Part shown: positions 24,796 to 38,053 of the stretch, piece by piece | How positions within the stretch are numbered: the first letter of the stretch is position 1 | Layout of the letters: the number at the start of each line of letters is the position of its first letter | NCBI GenBank assembly: GCA_041484525.1 | Contig: JBGPHT010000005.1 | Coordinates: 1 to 64,000, forward strand | Direction of reading: 5' to 3' | Source: JBGPHT01 sp041484525 | GTDB taxonomy: Bacteria; Acidobacteriota; Terriglobia; Bryobacterales; Bryobacteraceae | DNA: 64,000 bases | Notes under the pieces: model-generated | Seen by the model: the letters and a program-made list of their open reading frames with translations, nothing else | Database searches by the model: none | What the model was told of the DNA's origin: nothing | Position numbers and translations under genes: made by a program

Positions 24796-26078
24796 CGCTT
24801 CGCCGCCGCTCGCGGGAATACGGCAAATGCCGGAAACGCCCTGGCGGATGCATCGGAAATAGAGCGACGTCGAGTCGGGAGCCAGAAGGGCGAGATCCCG
24901 GGATTCAGTTGCACGTCGGGTCCATTCACGCGCACCGCGGTGGCGCCATCCACGGCTTGCACGTACAGTTGCAGGTCTTCCAGTTCATTGCGCGCCAGGA
25001 AGGCGATGTTCTTGCCGTCGGGCGACCACGACGGCAATTGCTGCATCGTCATGGCGGTCGCGAAGGGTGTCAGATGGTAGTTGGAAAGGTTGACGGTCGC
25101 TGGATCGCGCAGCCACGTCGAGCCCATCCAGCTTGCCAGCGCTCCCAGTGCGGCCGCGATCGGAACGGCGATGGTCCAGGTGCGCCGCCGCGGCTTCGAC
25201 ACTGCGGGCTGCGTATTGGTGCCGGTCGTCGTGATTTCGCCGAAGCGGTCGCGAAGCTGCCCGAGCTCGCGCGCCAGGTCGCGCGTGGATTCGTAGCGCG
25301 ATTCCCGCTCCTTCGCCAGGCAGCGTTCCAGGATCCAGCCGAGCTGCGTGGGGATCGGCCGTTCGAGCGGCGGCGGATCGTTCTCGACGATCGCCGCCAT
25401 CGTCTGCACCGCGCTCGGCCGCGCGAACGCCTGCTTGCCCGAGAGCATTTCGTACAGCACCAGCCCCAGGCTGAACTGGTCGGAGCGGTAGTCCACTTCC
25501 TGCCCGCGGGCCTGCTCGGGAGACATGTAGGCGGCCGTTCCGATGACCGCGCCCACGGCGGTCTGCGCCAGCGTGACGGTCTCTCCCGGGCCGGCACTTT
25601 TGGCCGACATGCGCGCCACGCCGAAATCCAGAATCTTCGCCGAGCCTTCGGGCGTGAGGATGACGTTCTCCGGTTTGAGGTCGCGATGGACGATGCCGGC
25701 GGCGTGTGCGGCCGCCAATCCCGCGGCGATCCGCGCCGCCATGTCGGCGGCCTTGCGCGGCACGAGTGCCCCCTTGTCGATCGCCGCCCGCAGCGATTCG
25801 CCGGGCACCAACTCACCCACGATGTAGGGCGGATGATGGTCGAGGCCGACATCGTAGATCGCCATGATGTTCGGGTGATTGAGCGATGCTGCGAGGCGCG
25901 CTTCCTGCTCGAAACGCCGTCGGCGCTCGGTATCGTTGGCGAGCGATTCGGGCAAGATCTTCAGGGCGACGTGCCGTCCCACGCGCGTGTCGAGAGCCCG
26001 GTACACCTCGCCCATGCCTCCCGCGCCTAGCTTGCCGATAAGCTGATACGGCCCGATCGACTGTGGAAGGTCCGCCAT
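24792..26078 (-). CDS. Ser/Thr protein kinase (PknB-like), truncated by frameshift
   Basis: This is a bacterial Hanks-type kinase. Its glycine loop is GAGGMGEVYRA at 18-28, the ATP-anchoring lysine is Lys40 in VALKI, and the catalytic aspartate is Asp133 in HRDLKPEN. DFGVAR and SPEQARG follow in the activation segment. A single membrane segment lies near 302-322, and an extracytoplasmic TolB-like propeller starts after it. The last 30 or so residues (after PGISPFW) are out of frame and Arg/Ala-rich; the true propeller continues in the adjacent frame. The normal protein would have a cytoplasmic kinase and an external propeller sensor, a design very common in Solibacter relatives. A TACAAT hexamer lies 12 bases before the ATG. 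Confidence 0.85.
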   Translation of the reverse strand: MADLPQSIGPYQLIGKLGAGGMGEVYRALDTRVGRHVALKILPESLANDTERRRRFEQEARLAASLNHPNIMAIYDVGLDHHPPYIVGELVPGESLRAAIDKGALVPRKAADMAARIAAGLAAAHAAGIVHRDLKPENVILTPEGSAKILDFGVARMSAKSAGPGETVTLAQTAVGAVIGTAAYMSPEQARGQEVDYRSDQFSLGLVLYEMLSGKQAFARPSAVQTMAAIVENDPPPLERPIPTQLGWILERCLAKERESRYESTRDLARELGQLRDRFGEITTTGTNTQPAVSKPRRRTWTIAVPIAAALGALASWMGSTWLRDPATVNLSNYHLTPFATAMTMQQLPSWSPDGKNIAFLARNELEDLQLYVQAVDGATAVRVNGPDVQLNPGISPFWLPTRRRSISDASARAFPAFAVFPRAAAKR

Positions 26079-26180
26079 ACGCTGGACTTTATTGTATGTC
26101 TACGGCGGAACATTAAGCTCTGATGAAATCCGTAAACCACTTCACGGGCTCCGACGTTTTCCGGCTAGGAGCAACGCATT

Positions 26181-26483
26181 ATGAAAACCAAGTTGCTGGC
26201 TGTTGCATTTCTTGCGGGCACTTCGCTTTTTGCCAGGGACCGCGTTTACCTTGGTTTCGGCATTGGTGGATACTATCCGCCGCCTCCGGCGCCGATCGTG
26301 ACCTACTACGCGCGGCCGCCTGCACCTGGTCCGAACTTTGTCTGGGTGGCGGGCTATTGGTATCCGGCAGGTTCCCGCTGGGCCTTGCGTGCCGGTTACT
26401 GGGTGCCCCGGCCATACCCGCAGGCCGTCTGGGTCGGGCCTCGTTACGTCCGTGGTCACTGGTCGCGCGGCTACTGGCGGTAA
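26181..26483 (+). CDS. Small secreted YXWGXW-repeat protein
   Basis: This is a 100-residue exported protein. A signal peptide covers about 1-18 (LLAVAFLAGTSLFA). The mature part is rich in Tyr, Trp, Pro and Gly, with the repeated YXWGXW-type phrases FVWVAGYW, LRAGYWV and VRGHWSRGYW. Such proteins occur in many soil proteobacteria and acidobacteria and are probably surface- or matrix-associated; no activity is known. A GGAG sequence lies about ten bases before the ATG. It is divergent from the kinase gene. Confidence 0.8.
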   Translation: MKTKLLAVAFLAGTSLFARDRVYLGFGIGGYYPPPPAPIVTYYARPPAPGPNFVWVAGYWYPAGSRWALRAGYWVPRPYPQAVWVGPRYVRGHWSRGYWR

Positions 26484-26570
26484 TGCGCCGGTCGTCGCTT
26501 AAGGTCGTCGTGAGGCGTCACGAAGCTCTGGCCGTTCCGCACGGCGTCTTTCGGCGCGAGTCGTGCCTCT

Positions 26571-27425
26571 TCATAGCCGACTGAACCAATCGCGATCAAT
26601 GAGCACCTCTTCAACCATCACCGTACCTACACCAAGATTCAGACTTTTGAGCAACTCACAGAGTCGATCGCCATCAACCAAGTCGATCGGCGGCGCACCA
26701 TCTCGGGTGGCTTCCCTTTTTGCATCCGCCGTGAAGGTGCCGGTAGTAATGAACAACCCCTTATCGGTGCGGCCCGTTATCGCTCCCCGGAAGTCACGGA
26801 TTGCGCCTGACGAAACAGTGCCTTTATATCGCTTGCACTGGAAGTACACGTGAAAGGACAGTAGCGCTGCAATGCGGAGGACTCCGACGCCATCAATGCC
26901 ACCATCGCCGCTCTTACCCGTGACCTCGACCCTAAGAAAGCCCGATTCGCGAAGGAGACGCTGCGCGAGGCGCTCGAAAGAACCGGGCGCCATCGACGTG
27001 AGAACGGTGAGCAGATCCGCTTTCCATTGCGGTTCGATCTGGAGAGCTTCGTCTGCGGCAACCAGGGCCGCTGGGCCCGTGGACGTCTTCGCCTTTCGGA
27101 ACTCCTCGGGGATCTATTGGACGTCCTTCTCCGTAACGGTTTTGCCCTTTTCAGTCAGGATCCACATACCTTTCGTCGCGCGGCTGACGTCCAGGATTCC
27201 AGCTTTGCCTAGATTGATTTTCACAACACCGAGGTTAAAGCTAAGCTTGGTCCAGCCATGCGCCGGTGCATGCATGATGTTCTGGACCTCTTCCGGAATG
27301 CCTTCTAAATCGACGACAGCCTCAATCAGCTCTTGATGGGATGCAGAGCCACCAAGCTTACGAAGAGCGAGCACGGCTGGCCATAGCAGCGACTCGGGCG
27401 AAGGCACGGTAAGGTTCTTTGACAT
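26571..27425 (-). pseudogene. mrr: Mrr-type restriction endonuclease interrupted by an amber codon
   Basis: A single frame from the ATG at 27425 to the stop at 26571 encodes a complete Mrr-like protein of about 284 residues, except for an in-frame TAG at 27114-27116. The first 103 codons are the winged-helix Mrr N-terminal domain. After a linker comes the Mrr catalytic domain, with GFLRVEVTGKSGDGGIDG (metal-binding Asp) and the QCKRYKG motif. Mrr enzymes cut DNA carrying foreign methylation. Because the frame on both sides of the TAG is intact and protein-like, this is a recent nonsense mutation, a sequencing error or a read-through codon. The downstream half also has an in-frame ATG at 26993 that would give the catalytic domain alone. 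Confidence 0.8.
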
Positions 27426-27510
27426 CGTGATCTACGATTGTACGAAAATGCCATCCGGCGATCCCCACTCGCGAATGATCTAACGCCGCGTCAACCATTC
27501 TGCCCGCTCC

Positions 27511-28386
27511 TCACGCCTCCAGCAGTTCCAGAAACGCCTGCGCGGCGCGATTGAACTTGCGCCGCTTTCGATGCAGAATTCCGAGCGGACGCGCCAGCTC
27601 CGGCGCATGCAGCCGCACCGCCACCAGACGGCCCTGCTCGCTCTCGGCCTGCATCGTGCGCGCCGGCAGAATGCTGATCCCCGACCCGAGGGCCACCGCT
27701 TCCTTGATCATCCCGATATTGTCGAAATGCATCACGCGGTTCACTTCCACACCCTGGGCGCGCAGGAAACGGTCGAGCTCGCGGCGGATCGAAAGGTCTT
27801 CGTCAAACGCGATGAAGCTCTGGCCGTTCAATTCCATGGGCAGCACTTCGGCGCGAGTCGCGAACGGGTGCGACGGCGCCACGGCGATCTGCATTTCTTC
27901 TTCGCGCCATGGAATCGCCGCGATGTCCCGATCCGCTGCCGGATAGCTTACCAGGCCCAGATCCGCGGCCCCGCTGCGCACGGCTTCGTAAATCTTGTCG
28001 GGACGCATGTACTCGACGTGCAGGTGCGCGGTCGGATATCGTACGGCAAATTCTCCCTGCAGGCGGCTCATTTCGGAAAGCCCGATCGAGTAAATTGACG
28101 CCACCCGGACCGTCCCTTCCACCTCGCCCTTGAGGGTTTCGAGCGCCAGCGAGAATGTCTCCTCACGATGCAGCACGTCGCGGCAGAATTCCGCGTATAA
28201 CCGTCCGGCAGGGGTGAGTTCCAGGGGCCTCTTCGCGCGGTCCAACAATGCCAGCCCCAGACGCCGCTCCACCTCCTGCACGTGCTGGCTAGCTGCGGAT
28301 TGGCTAACTCCGCACAAACTCGCGCCTTTGCTCATGCTGCCACTGGCAGCTATCTCCTTGAAAAGTTGCTGTTCCCAGAACTCCAC
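27511..28386 (-). CDS. LysR-family regulator, divergent from gltB
   Basis: This is a 291-residue LysR-type regulator. The N-terminal winged helix (about 1-60) contains FKEIAASGSMSKGASLCGVSQSAASQHV; the effector-binding domain (about 88-291) begins at VRVASIYSIGLSE. The GTG start at 28386 gives the usual short N-terminus, and TATTCT ends six bases before it. Its divergent arrangement with gltBD, 114 bases from the gltB ATG, is the same as for GltC of Bacillus, which activates glutamate synthase in response to nitrogen and carbon status. A GltC-like role is therefore likely but rests on position. The protein sequence alone does not name the effector. Confidence 0.85.
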   Translation of the reverse strand: MEFWEQQLFKEIAASGSMSKGASLCGVSQSAASQHVQEVERRLGLALLDRAKRPLELTPAGRLYAEFCRDVLHREETFSLALETLKGEVEGTVRVASIYSIGLSEMSRLQGEFAVRYPTAHLHVEYMRPDKIYEAVRSGAADLGLVSYPAADRDIAAIPWREEEMQIAVAPSHPFATRAEVLPMELNGQSFIAFDEDLSIRRELDRFLRAQGVEVNRVMHFDNIGMIKEAVALGSGISILPARTMQAESEQGRLVAVRLHAPELARPLGILHRKRRKFNRAAQAFLELLEA

Positions 28387-28392
28387 GCGGCC

Positions 28393-28398
28393 AGAATA
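28393..28398 (-). promoter_or_regulatory. -10-like TATTCT, 6 nt before LysR start
   Basis: On the minus strand TATTCT ends six bases before the GTG at 28386. This fits a leaderless transcript starting with GUG. Confidence 0.4.
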
Positions 28399-28411
28399 GC
28401 ATAAGCAAATC

Positions 28412-28467
28412 TAATATCTCAAGAATAATATTTTGCTGTTGCCTAATAGTGATTCCCTTGATACACT
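28412..28467 (+). promoter_or_regulatory. gltB promoter and possible LysR site
   Basis: TTGCCT (28439-28444) and TACACT (28462-28467), 17 bases apart, form a plausible weak promoter for gltB. Just upstream, AATAT-N10-ATATT (28413-28417 and 28428-28432) is an AT-rich dyad in otherwise GC-rich DNA. Its place directly before the -35 box suits a LysR activator site for the divergent regulator. Confidence 0.35.
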
Positions 28468-28500
28468 CAGTTTCAAGGCTCCCCGTCATTGAGCAAAGCC

Positions 28501-33034
<4,534 letters not shown>

Positions 33035-33042
<8 letters not shown>

Positions 33043-34453
33043 GATCACCGGCTTCCTCGAATACACGCGCGAGGTCCCACAGCGCCGTCCTCCCAGCGAG
33101 CGCATCAAGGACTGGTTTGAAATCTACCAGCCCTTTCCGGACGCCTCGCTCAAGGCGCAGGGCGCGCGCTGCATGGATTGCGGCGTCCCCTTCTGCCACA
33201 CGGGCTGCCCGCTCACCAACCTGATCCCGGATTGGAACGACCTGGTCTACCGCGGACTCTGGCGCGAGGCTGCCCGCCAGCTTCATGCCACCAACAATTT
33301 TCCCGAGTTCACCGGCCGCATCTGTCCCGCGCCCTGCGAGGCCTCGTGCGTGCTCGGCATCAATGAACCGGCGGTCACCATCAAGCAGATCGAGAAATCG
33401 ATCGTCGACCGTGCGTTCGAGGAGGGCTTCATCAAGCCCGAGCCTCCCGAAGTCCGCACCGGCAAGCGCGTGGCAATCGTAGGCTCCGGGCCCGCCGGTC
33501 TCGCCGCCGCGCAGCAACTGGCGCGCGCCGGCCACGATGTCACGGTGTTCGAAAAGAACGACCGCATCGGCGGCCTGATGCGTTACGGCATCCCGAATTT
33601 CAAGATGGAGAAGCACCTCATCGACCGGCGTCTGGACCAGATGCGGGCCGAGGGCGTGCGCTTCGAAACCAATGCCCACGTGGGCGGGAACGTACCGGTC
33701 GAGGATCTGCGCAAGGAGTTCCACGCCATCCTGTTGGCGGGCGGCGCCGAACATGCGCGCGATCTCCGGGTCCCCGGCCGCGACTTGCGCGGCATTCACT
33801 TCGCGATGGAATTTCTTCCGCAGCAGAATCGCGTTTGTGAAGGCGACGAAGTCCCGAACCAGATTCGCGTGACCGGCAAGCGCGTCGCGATCATCGGCGG
33901 CGGCGATACGGGCGCCGATTGCCTGGGCACCAGCCACCGCCAGGGCGCGCTCTCGGTGCATCAGTTCGAGCTGCTTCCTAAACCGCCCGATGAACGCGCC
34001 GCCTCGACACCGTGGCCGCTCTGGCCGATGCAGTTGCGCGTCGAAAGCTCGCACGAGGAGGGCGGTGTGCGCCAGTGGAGCGTCGCCACGCAGCGGTTCA
34101 CCGGCGACGAACAGGGCAACGTCAAGAAGCTGCACGGTGTCCAGGTGGGCCCCCCGCCGCAATTCTCATCGATCCCCGGCGGCGAGTTCATCCTCGACGT
34201 GGACGTGGTGCTGCTGGCGATGGGCTTCCTCGGACCCGTCAAGAACGGCATGATCGAGCAGCTCGGCGTGGTGCTCGACCAGCGCGGTAACGTGTCGACC
34301 GACGAGCACCAGATGTCCACCGTGCCTGGCGTTTTCGCCGCCGGCGATATGCGCCGCGGCCAATCGCTAGTGGTGTGGGCGATTGCCGAAGGCCGGAAAG
34401 CTGCCCGTGGCATCGACCACTTCCTGATGGGCAGCACCCGCTTGCAGTCATAG
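33035..34453 (+). CDS. gltD: Glutamate synthase, small subunit
   Basis: GltD takes electrons from NAD(P)H through FAD and passes them by iron-sulfur clusters to GltB. The 472-residue product is of normal size. Four N-terminal cysteines in CMDCGVPFC and GCPL, plus a second set in CPAPCEASC, bind the two 4Fe-4S clusters. The FAD-binding site is VAIVGSGPAGLAAA, and the NAD(P)H site is VAIIGGGDTGADC. GGAGG lies eight bases before the ATG at 33035, inside the end of gltB, so the two subunits are translationally coupled. The beta-helix gene that follows is broken and unrelated. Confidence 0.97.
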
Positions 34454-35079
34454 TACGGCTGGATCAGGTCGGGGCCAGCCTGCTAGCGCTCGTGTTCGCT
34501 ACGGTCCTTTCCGCGGGCCCAATCCAAACCAGCAACTGGACCGGCGGCCTGAGCAACCTCTGGACAATCGGCAGCAACTGGGACAACGGCGTTCCGCAAA
34601 ACTCCCTGGGCAACAATTTCTCCGCTATCATCGGATCTACGGCCAACAATCCTGTGCTGCTGAATGGCAGTCTGACGGTGACGAATCTCACACTCGTCTG
34701 GGTGCCGCATAGCCTCACGATCCAATCCGGCAGCACGCTGACGGTGGACGGCGGAACCCTGTCCAACAATGGCACGATCGCGGGAGCGGTGACCCTGGCC
34801 GGCGCCGCGATTGCCGAGCTCGCAGGCGGCAGCGTCGTGACGGGACTCCTCACCAACAGTTCCACCGGCCAGATCAACGGACATCCCGGCTCCACCATCT
34901 CCGGCCTGGTGAATCCCGCAGGCGGCAACGTAAACCTGCTCGCCATGAAAATCTCTAACGGGACGTTGACCAACGACGGAACCATCACGGCCGCCGGCAC
35001 GATCACGGTACTCGGATCGGCCGTGCTGAACGGTTCCGGCGCCTTCAACCTCAACGGCGCAACCCTTTTTGGAGGCTAG
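34375..35079 (+). pseudogene. 5-prime part of a broken beta-helix PEP-CTERM gene
   Basis: This frame gives a hydrophobic export-like stretch (ASLLALVFATVLSAG) followed by Gly/Thr/Asn-rich repeats such as LTVDGGTLSNNGTIAGAV, the ladder pattern of autotransporter-type beta-helix proteins. It ends at a TAG at 35077-35079. The protein repeats continue at once in another frame, listed next. The open frame begins inside gltD at a GTG, and no good start or ribosome-binding site precedes the signal-like segment, so the N-terminus may be damaged too. An in-frame GTG at 34492 is the only other choice. Confidence 0.6.
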
Positions 35080-36694
35080 TTCCAAAACGCATCCAACGTC
35101 CAGGGGTTTCGGTGCCGTATTGAGTTCACCGTTCGTCAACGGGGGAACCGTAACCGCGGCCAACGGCACCCTGGTTTTCGGGAGTATGCTCGTTAACTCC
35201 GGCACCGTTCAGAGCAGCGCTACAGGCGCCCTGACGATTCAAGGCGGTGGCACGGTCCAAAACGCCGGCGGCACGATTGTTGCCGATGGCTCGGGCGTGC
35301 AGATCAATAGCATGACCGTGGACTCCGGCAGCCTCATGGCGCAGAACGGCGGCGCGCTCACGCTCAACAATGACGCCGTTACCGGGGACACTACGGTGAA
35401 ATCCACCGGCGCCGTGAACGTGACTGGCGGCGTCCTTTTGGGTGTATTGACAGTCGACAACGGCGGGACGGCGAACCTGACCGGCGCGACGCTGGGCACG
35501 ACAATCAACGGCGGGAGTATGACGACGCTGAGCGGCAGCACGGTCACGGCAGCTTCTTCCTTCACCAATTCCACGGGAGGCCAGTTCACCGTCGGCGGAG
35601 GCAGCGTGTTTATCGTGAATCAGAGCGGCACTCTCACTAATGACGGAACGATCTCGGTATCCGGAGTGTTCGTCGCCGGTTCAGCGGTCACGCTCAGTGG
35701 CACCGGTACCATGACGCTGAACGGCGGGTCGCTGGTCGGGGGCGGCACATTGATCAACGGAGCCGGGCACACCATCAATGGCGCCGGGCCGATTAGCGGA
35801 CTCGCCTTCGAGAACGATGGCATCCTCGCCGCCACCACCGGACCCATCACGTACACCGGGCCTTCGTTCACCAACAACGGGACCATCCAGGCGGATCTGT
35901 CGGTGGTTGGCCTGTCCGGCCCGTTCACGAACTTCTCGGGCGGCGTGCTCACGGGCGGGACTTACGATGTCGCGCAAGGGTTTTACTTTTCCGGCGCCGA
36001 TATTACGACCAACGACGCCCGGATCATTCTCCCCAATTCAGGCGCGATTCACGACAGCAACACCAACCAGAACGGGCTTCGCAACTTCCTCACCAACGAT
36101 GGGACTTTCGACCTGGAGGATGCCGTCTTCACGTCGAATGCCAGCGGAGATTTCGTCAACAACGGGAGCGTCGTGCTCGGCGGCACCAGCCAGTTCTTCG
36201 TGGGCGGAGGCCATGACTTCGTCATGAACGCGGGGGCGACGTTATCGGGCACGGGCATTATTCACGGGCCGGTCGAGAACCTCGGCGGGGTGGTTGCGCC
36301 CGGCAGTTCGCCCGGCACCCTGACCATTCTGGGGGACTACTTGCAGTCGAGCACGGGTGAACTCGACATCCAATTCGCCACGCCCGGCAGCTTCGAGTTC
36401 CTGTTCATCAACGGCGGCGCGGATCTGGCCGGCACGCTGCGCATACTCGTCGATCCCGGTTTCAACGCACCGCTGTTCAGCGTGTTTACGATCCTGCTTG
36501 CGCCGGGTGGGATCCACGGCGGATTCGACAACTTCATCAGCCCCTACTTCGCATCGAGGATGTTCATCGAAGTCCCGGTGCAAGGCGGCATCGGCCTCCA
36601 GGTGGTGAATTCGCCCGAGCCCGCGCTGTTCCCGGTGATGCTGGCCGCGCTGGCGATGCTGCTGCTGGGCGCTCGACGCCTGCGCTGCCAGTAA
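35069..36694 (+). CDS. Beta-helix repeat protein with PEP-CTERM anchor (3-prime part of broken gene)
   Basis: This is a 541-residue open frame rich in Gly, Thr, Ser, Asn and Val, built of degenerate repeats of about 20 residues (N.GT....G.L...GG). It ends in a PEP-CTERM sorting signal: SPEPALFPVMLAALAMLLLGARRLR, with the Pro-Glu-Pro motif, a hydrophobic helix and a basic tail. PEP-CTERM proteins are exported and processed by exosortase in bacteria with extracellular polysaccharide. The first ten or so residues are not repeat-like and overlap the preceding frame. Removing the stop at 35077 and one T near 35107-35109 would fuse the two frames into one secreted protein of roughly 740 residues. 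I therefore doubt that this is a separate gene. Confidence 0.65.
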   Translation: MEASSKTHPTSRGFGAVLSSPFVNGGTVTAANGTLVFGSMLVNSGTVQSSATGALTIQGGGTVQNAGGTIVADGSGVQINSMTVDSGSLMAQNGGALTLNNDAVTGDTTVKSTGAVNVTGGVLLGVLTVDNGGTANLTGATLGTTINGGSMTTLSGSTVTAASSFTNSTGGQFTVGGGSVFIVNQSGTLTNDGTISVSGVFVAGSAVTLSGTGTMTLNGGSLVGGGTLINGAGHTINGAGPISGLAFENDGILAATTGPITYTGPSFTNNGTIQADLSVVGLSGPFTNFSGGVLTGGTYDVAQGFYFSGADITTNDARIILPNSGAIHDSNTNQNGLRNFLTNDGTFDLEDAVFTSNASGDFVNNGSVVLGGTSQFFVGGGHDFVMNAGATLSGTGIIHGPVENLGGVVAPGSSPGTLTILGDYLQSSTGELDIQFATPGSFEFLFINGGADLAGTLRILVDPGFNAPLFSVFTILLAPGGIHGGFDNFISPYFASRMFIEVPVQGGIGLQVVNSPEPALFPVMLAALAMLLLGARRLRCQ

Positions 36695-36716
36695 GAATTT
36701 CCCAGGCCGCAGAGGT

Positions 36717-36722
36717 TACCAT
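36717..36722 (+). promoter_or_regulatory. -10-like TACCAT, 6 nt before permease start
   Basis: TACCAT ends six bases before the ATG at 36729, with no Shine-Dalgarno sequence. It belongs to the recurring leaderless pattern. Confidence 0.35.
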
Positions 36723-36728
36723 AGACCG

Positions 36729-38036
36729 ATGCGGCACCGCCTGGAACGCTACTTCGAGTTCGACGCTCTCGGCGCCAATTGGAAAACGGAAATCCTGGCC
36801 GGCTTCACCACCTTCATGACGATGGCGTACATCGTCTTCGTCAACCCCACCATCCTGCACGAGACCGGGATGCCGCTCGCGGCCGTGACCGCGGCCACGT
36901 GCATCTCGGCCGCCGCCGGCAGTTTTCTGATGGGCGGCTTCGCGCGCTATCCCATCGCGCTCGCGCCGGGCATGGGCTTGAACGCCTACTTCACTTACGC
37001 GGTCGTGAAGGGGATGGGCGTGCCATGGCAGGCGGCTCTCGGCGCCGTGTTTCTCTCGGGCGTGGCGTTCCTGCTGCTGACCGCGCTTGGCCTGCGGCAG
37101 CTTATCCTCTCCGCCATCCCGCATCAACTGCACGCCGCCGTGGCCGCCGGCGTAGGACTGTTCATCGCGCTGATCGGATTCCGCAATTCGGGCCTCATCG
37201 TACCAAGCGCTGCGACCACGGTGACGCTCGGCAACCTGCACGACAAGAACACGGCGCTCGCGATTTTCGGCCTGCTGTCGATCGCGGGCTTGCTGGCGTG
37301 GAGGGTCCGCGCGGCCATGCTGATCGGCATTGTGGTCACAGCCGCGATCGGCCTCGCGACCGGCGTGGCCCGGTGGTCGCCCCAGGCGTACCGTTTGGCC
37401 GACCTGGGCGCGACGGCCTTCCAACTGGACATCGCGTCCACGCTGCGCCTCGGATTCATCGAGATCGTCTTCGTCTTCCTGTTCATCGATCTTTTCGACA
37501 ATCTGGGAACGCTGGTGGCGGTGGGGAAGAAGGCCAGGCTCTTCGACAAGGCGAACCAGATCCCGCGCGTCAACCGCATTCTGATATCGGATGCCACTGC
37601 CACGATAGTCGGCTCCCTGACCGGAACTTCGACGGTGGTGAGCTATATCGAGAGCGCCGCCGGTGTAGCCGCGGGGGGACGCACCGGCGTGACGGCCGTC
37701 GTGACCGGAGCGCTCTTCCTGGTGGCGCTGTTTGTGGCGCCGCTGGTGGGTGCGATCCCGGCCGCGGCGACCGCTCCCGCGCTCATCATTGTCGGCAGTC
37801 TGATGATGTCTGTGGTGGCGGAGATCGAGTGGAGCGACCCCGAAGTCGCCATCCCCGCCTTCCTCACCATGACCGCTATTCCATTGACGTTCAGCATCGC
37901 CAACGGTCTGGCATTCGGCTTCACGGCGTTCACGCTGTTGAAGGTGATGCGCGGCAAATTCCGCGAAGTGAACTGGTTCGTCTACCTGCTGACCGCGCTC
38001 TTCATGGCGCGATTCTGGTACCTCGCACGCGGGTGA
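36729..38036 (+). CDS. NCS2-family purine permease (AzgA-like)
   Basis: This is a 435-residue inner-membrane transporter of the AzgA subfamily of NCS2 proteins, which import adenine, guanine or hypoxanthine with protons. It has about 12-14 hydrophobic segments. Family phrases include GFTTFMTMAYIVFVNP near residue 25, ALAPGMGLNAYFTYAVV near 80, FVFLFIDLFDNLGTLVAV in the middle, and TGTSTVVSYIESAAGVAAGGRTG. The N-terminal RYFEFDALGANWKTEI is typical. No purine enzyme lies beside it, so the preferred base cannot be told. The ferredoxin-MBL gene starts 17 bases after the stop and may be co-transcribed. Confidence 0.92.
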   Translation: MRHRLERYFEFDALGANWKTEILAGFTTFMTMAYIVFVNPTILHETGMPLAAVTAATCISAAAGSFLMGGFARYPIALAPGMGLNAYFTYAVVKGMGVPWQAALGAVFLSGVAFLLLTALGLRQLILSAIPHQLHAAVAAGVGLFIALIGFRNSGLIVPSAATTVTLGNLHDKNTALAIFGLLSIAGLLAWRVRAAMLIGIVVTAAIGLATGVARWSPQAYRLADLGATAFQLDIASTLRLGFIEIVFVFLFIDLFDNLGTLVAVGKKARLFDKANQIPRVNRILISDATATIVGSLTGTSTVVSYIESAAGVAAGGRTGVTAVVTGALFLVALFVAPLVGAIPAAATAPALIIVGSLMMSVVAEIEWSDPEVAIPAFLTMTAIPLTFSIANGLAFGFTAFTLLKVMRGKFREVNWFVYLLTALFMARFWYLARG

Positions 38037-38053
38037 GGCGCGATACTTAAAGT

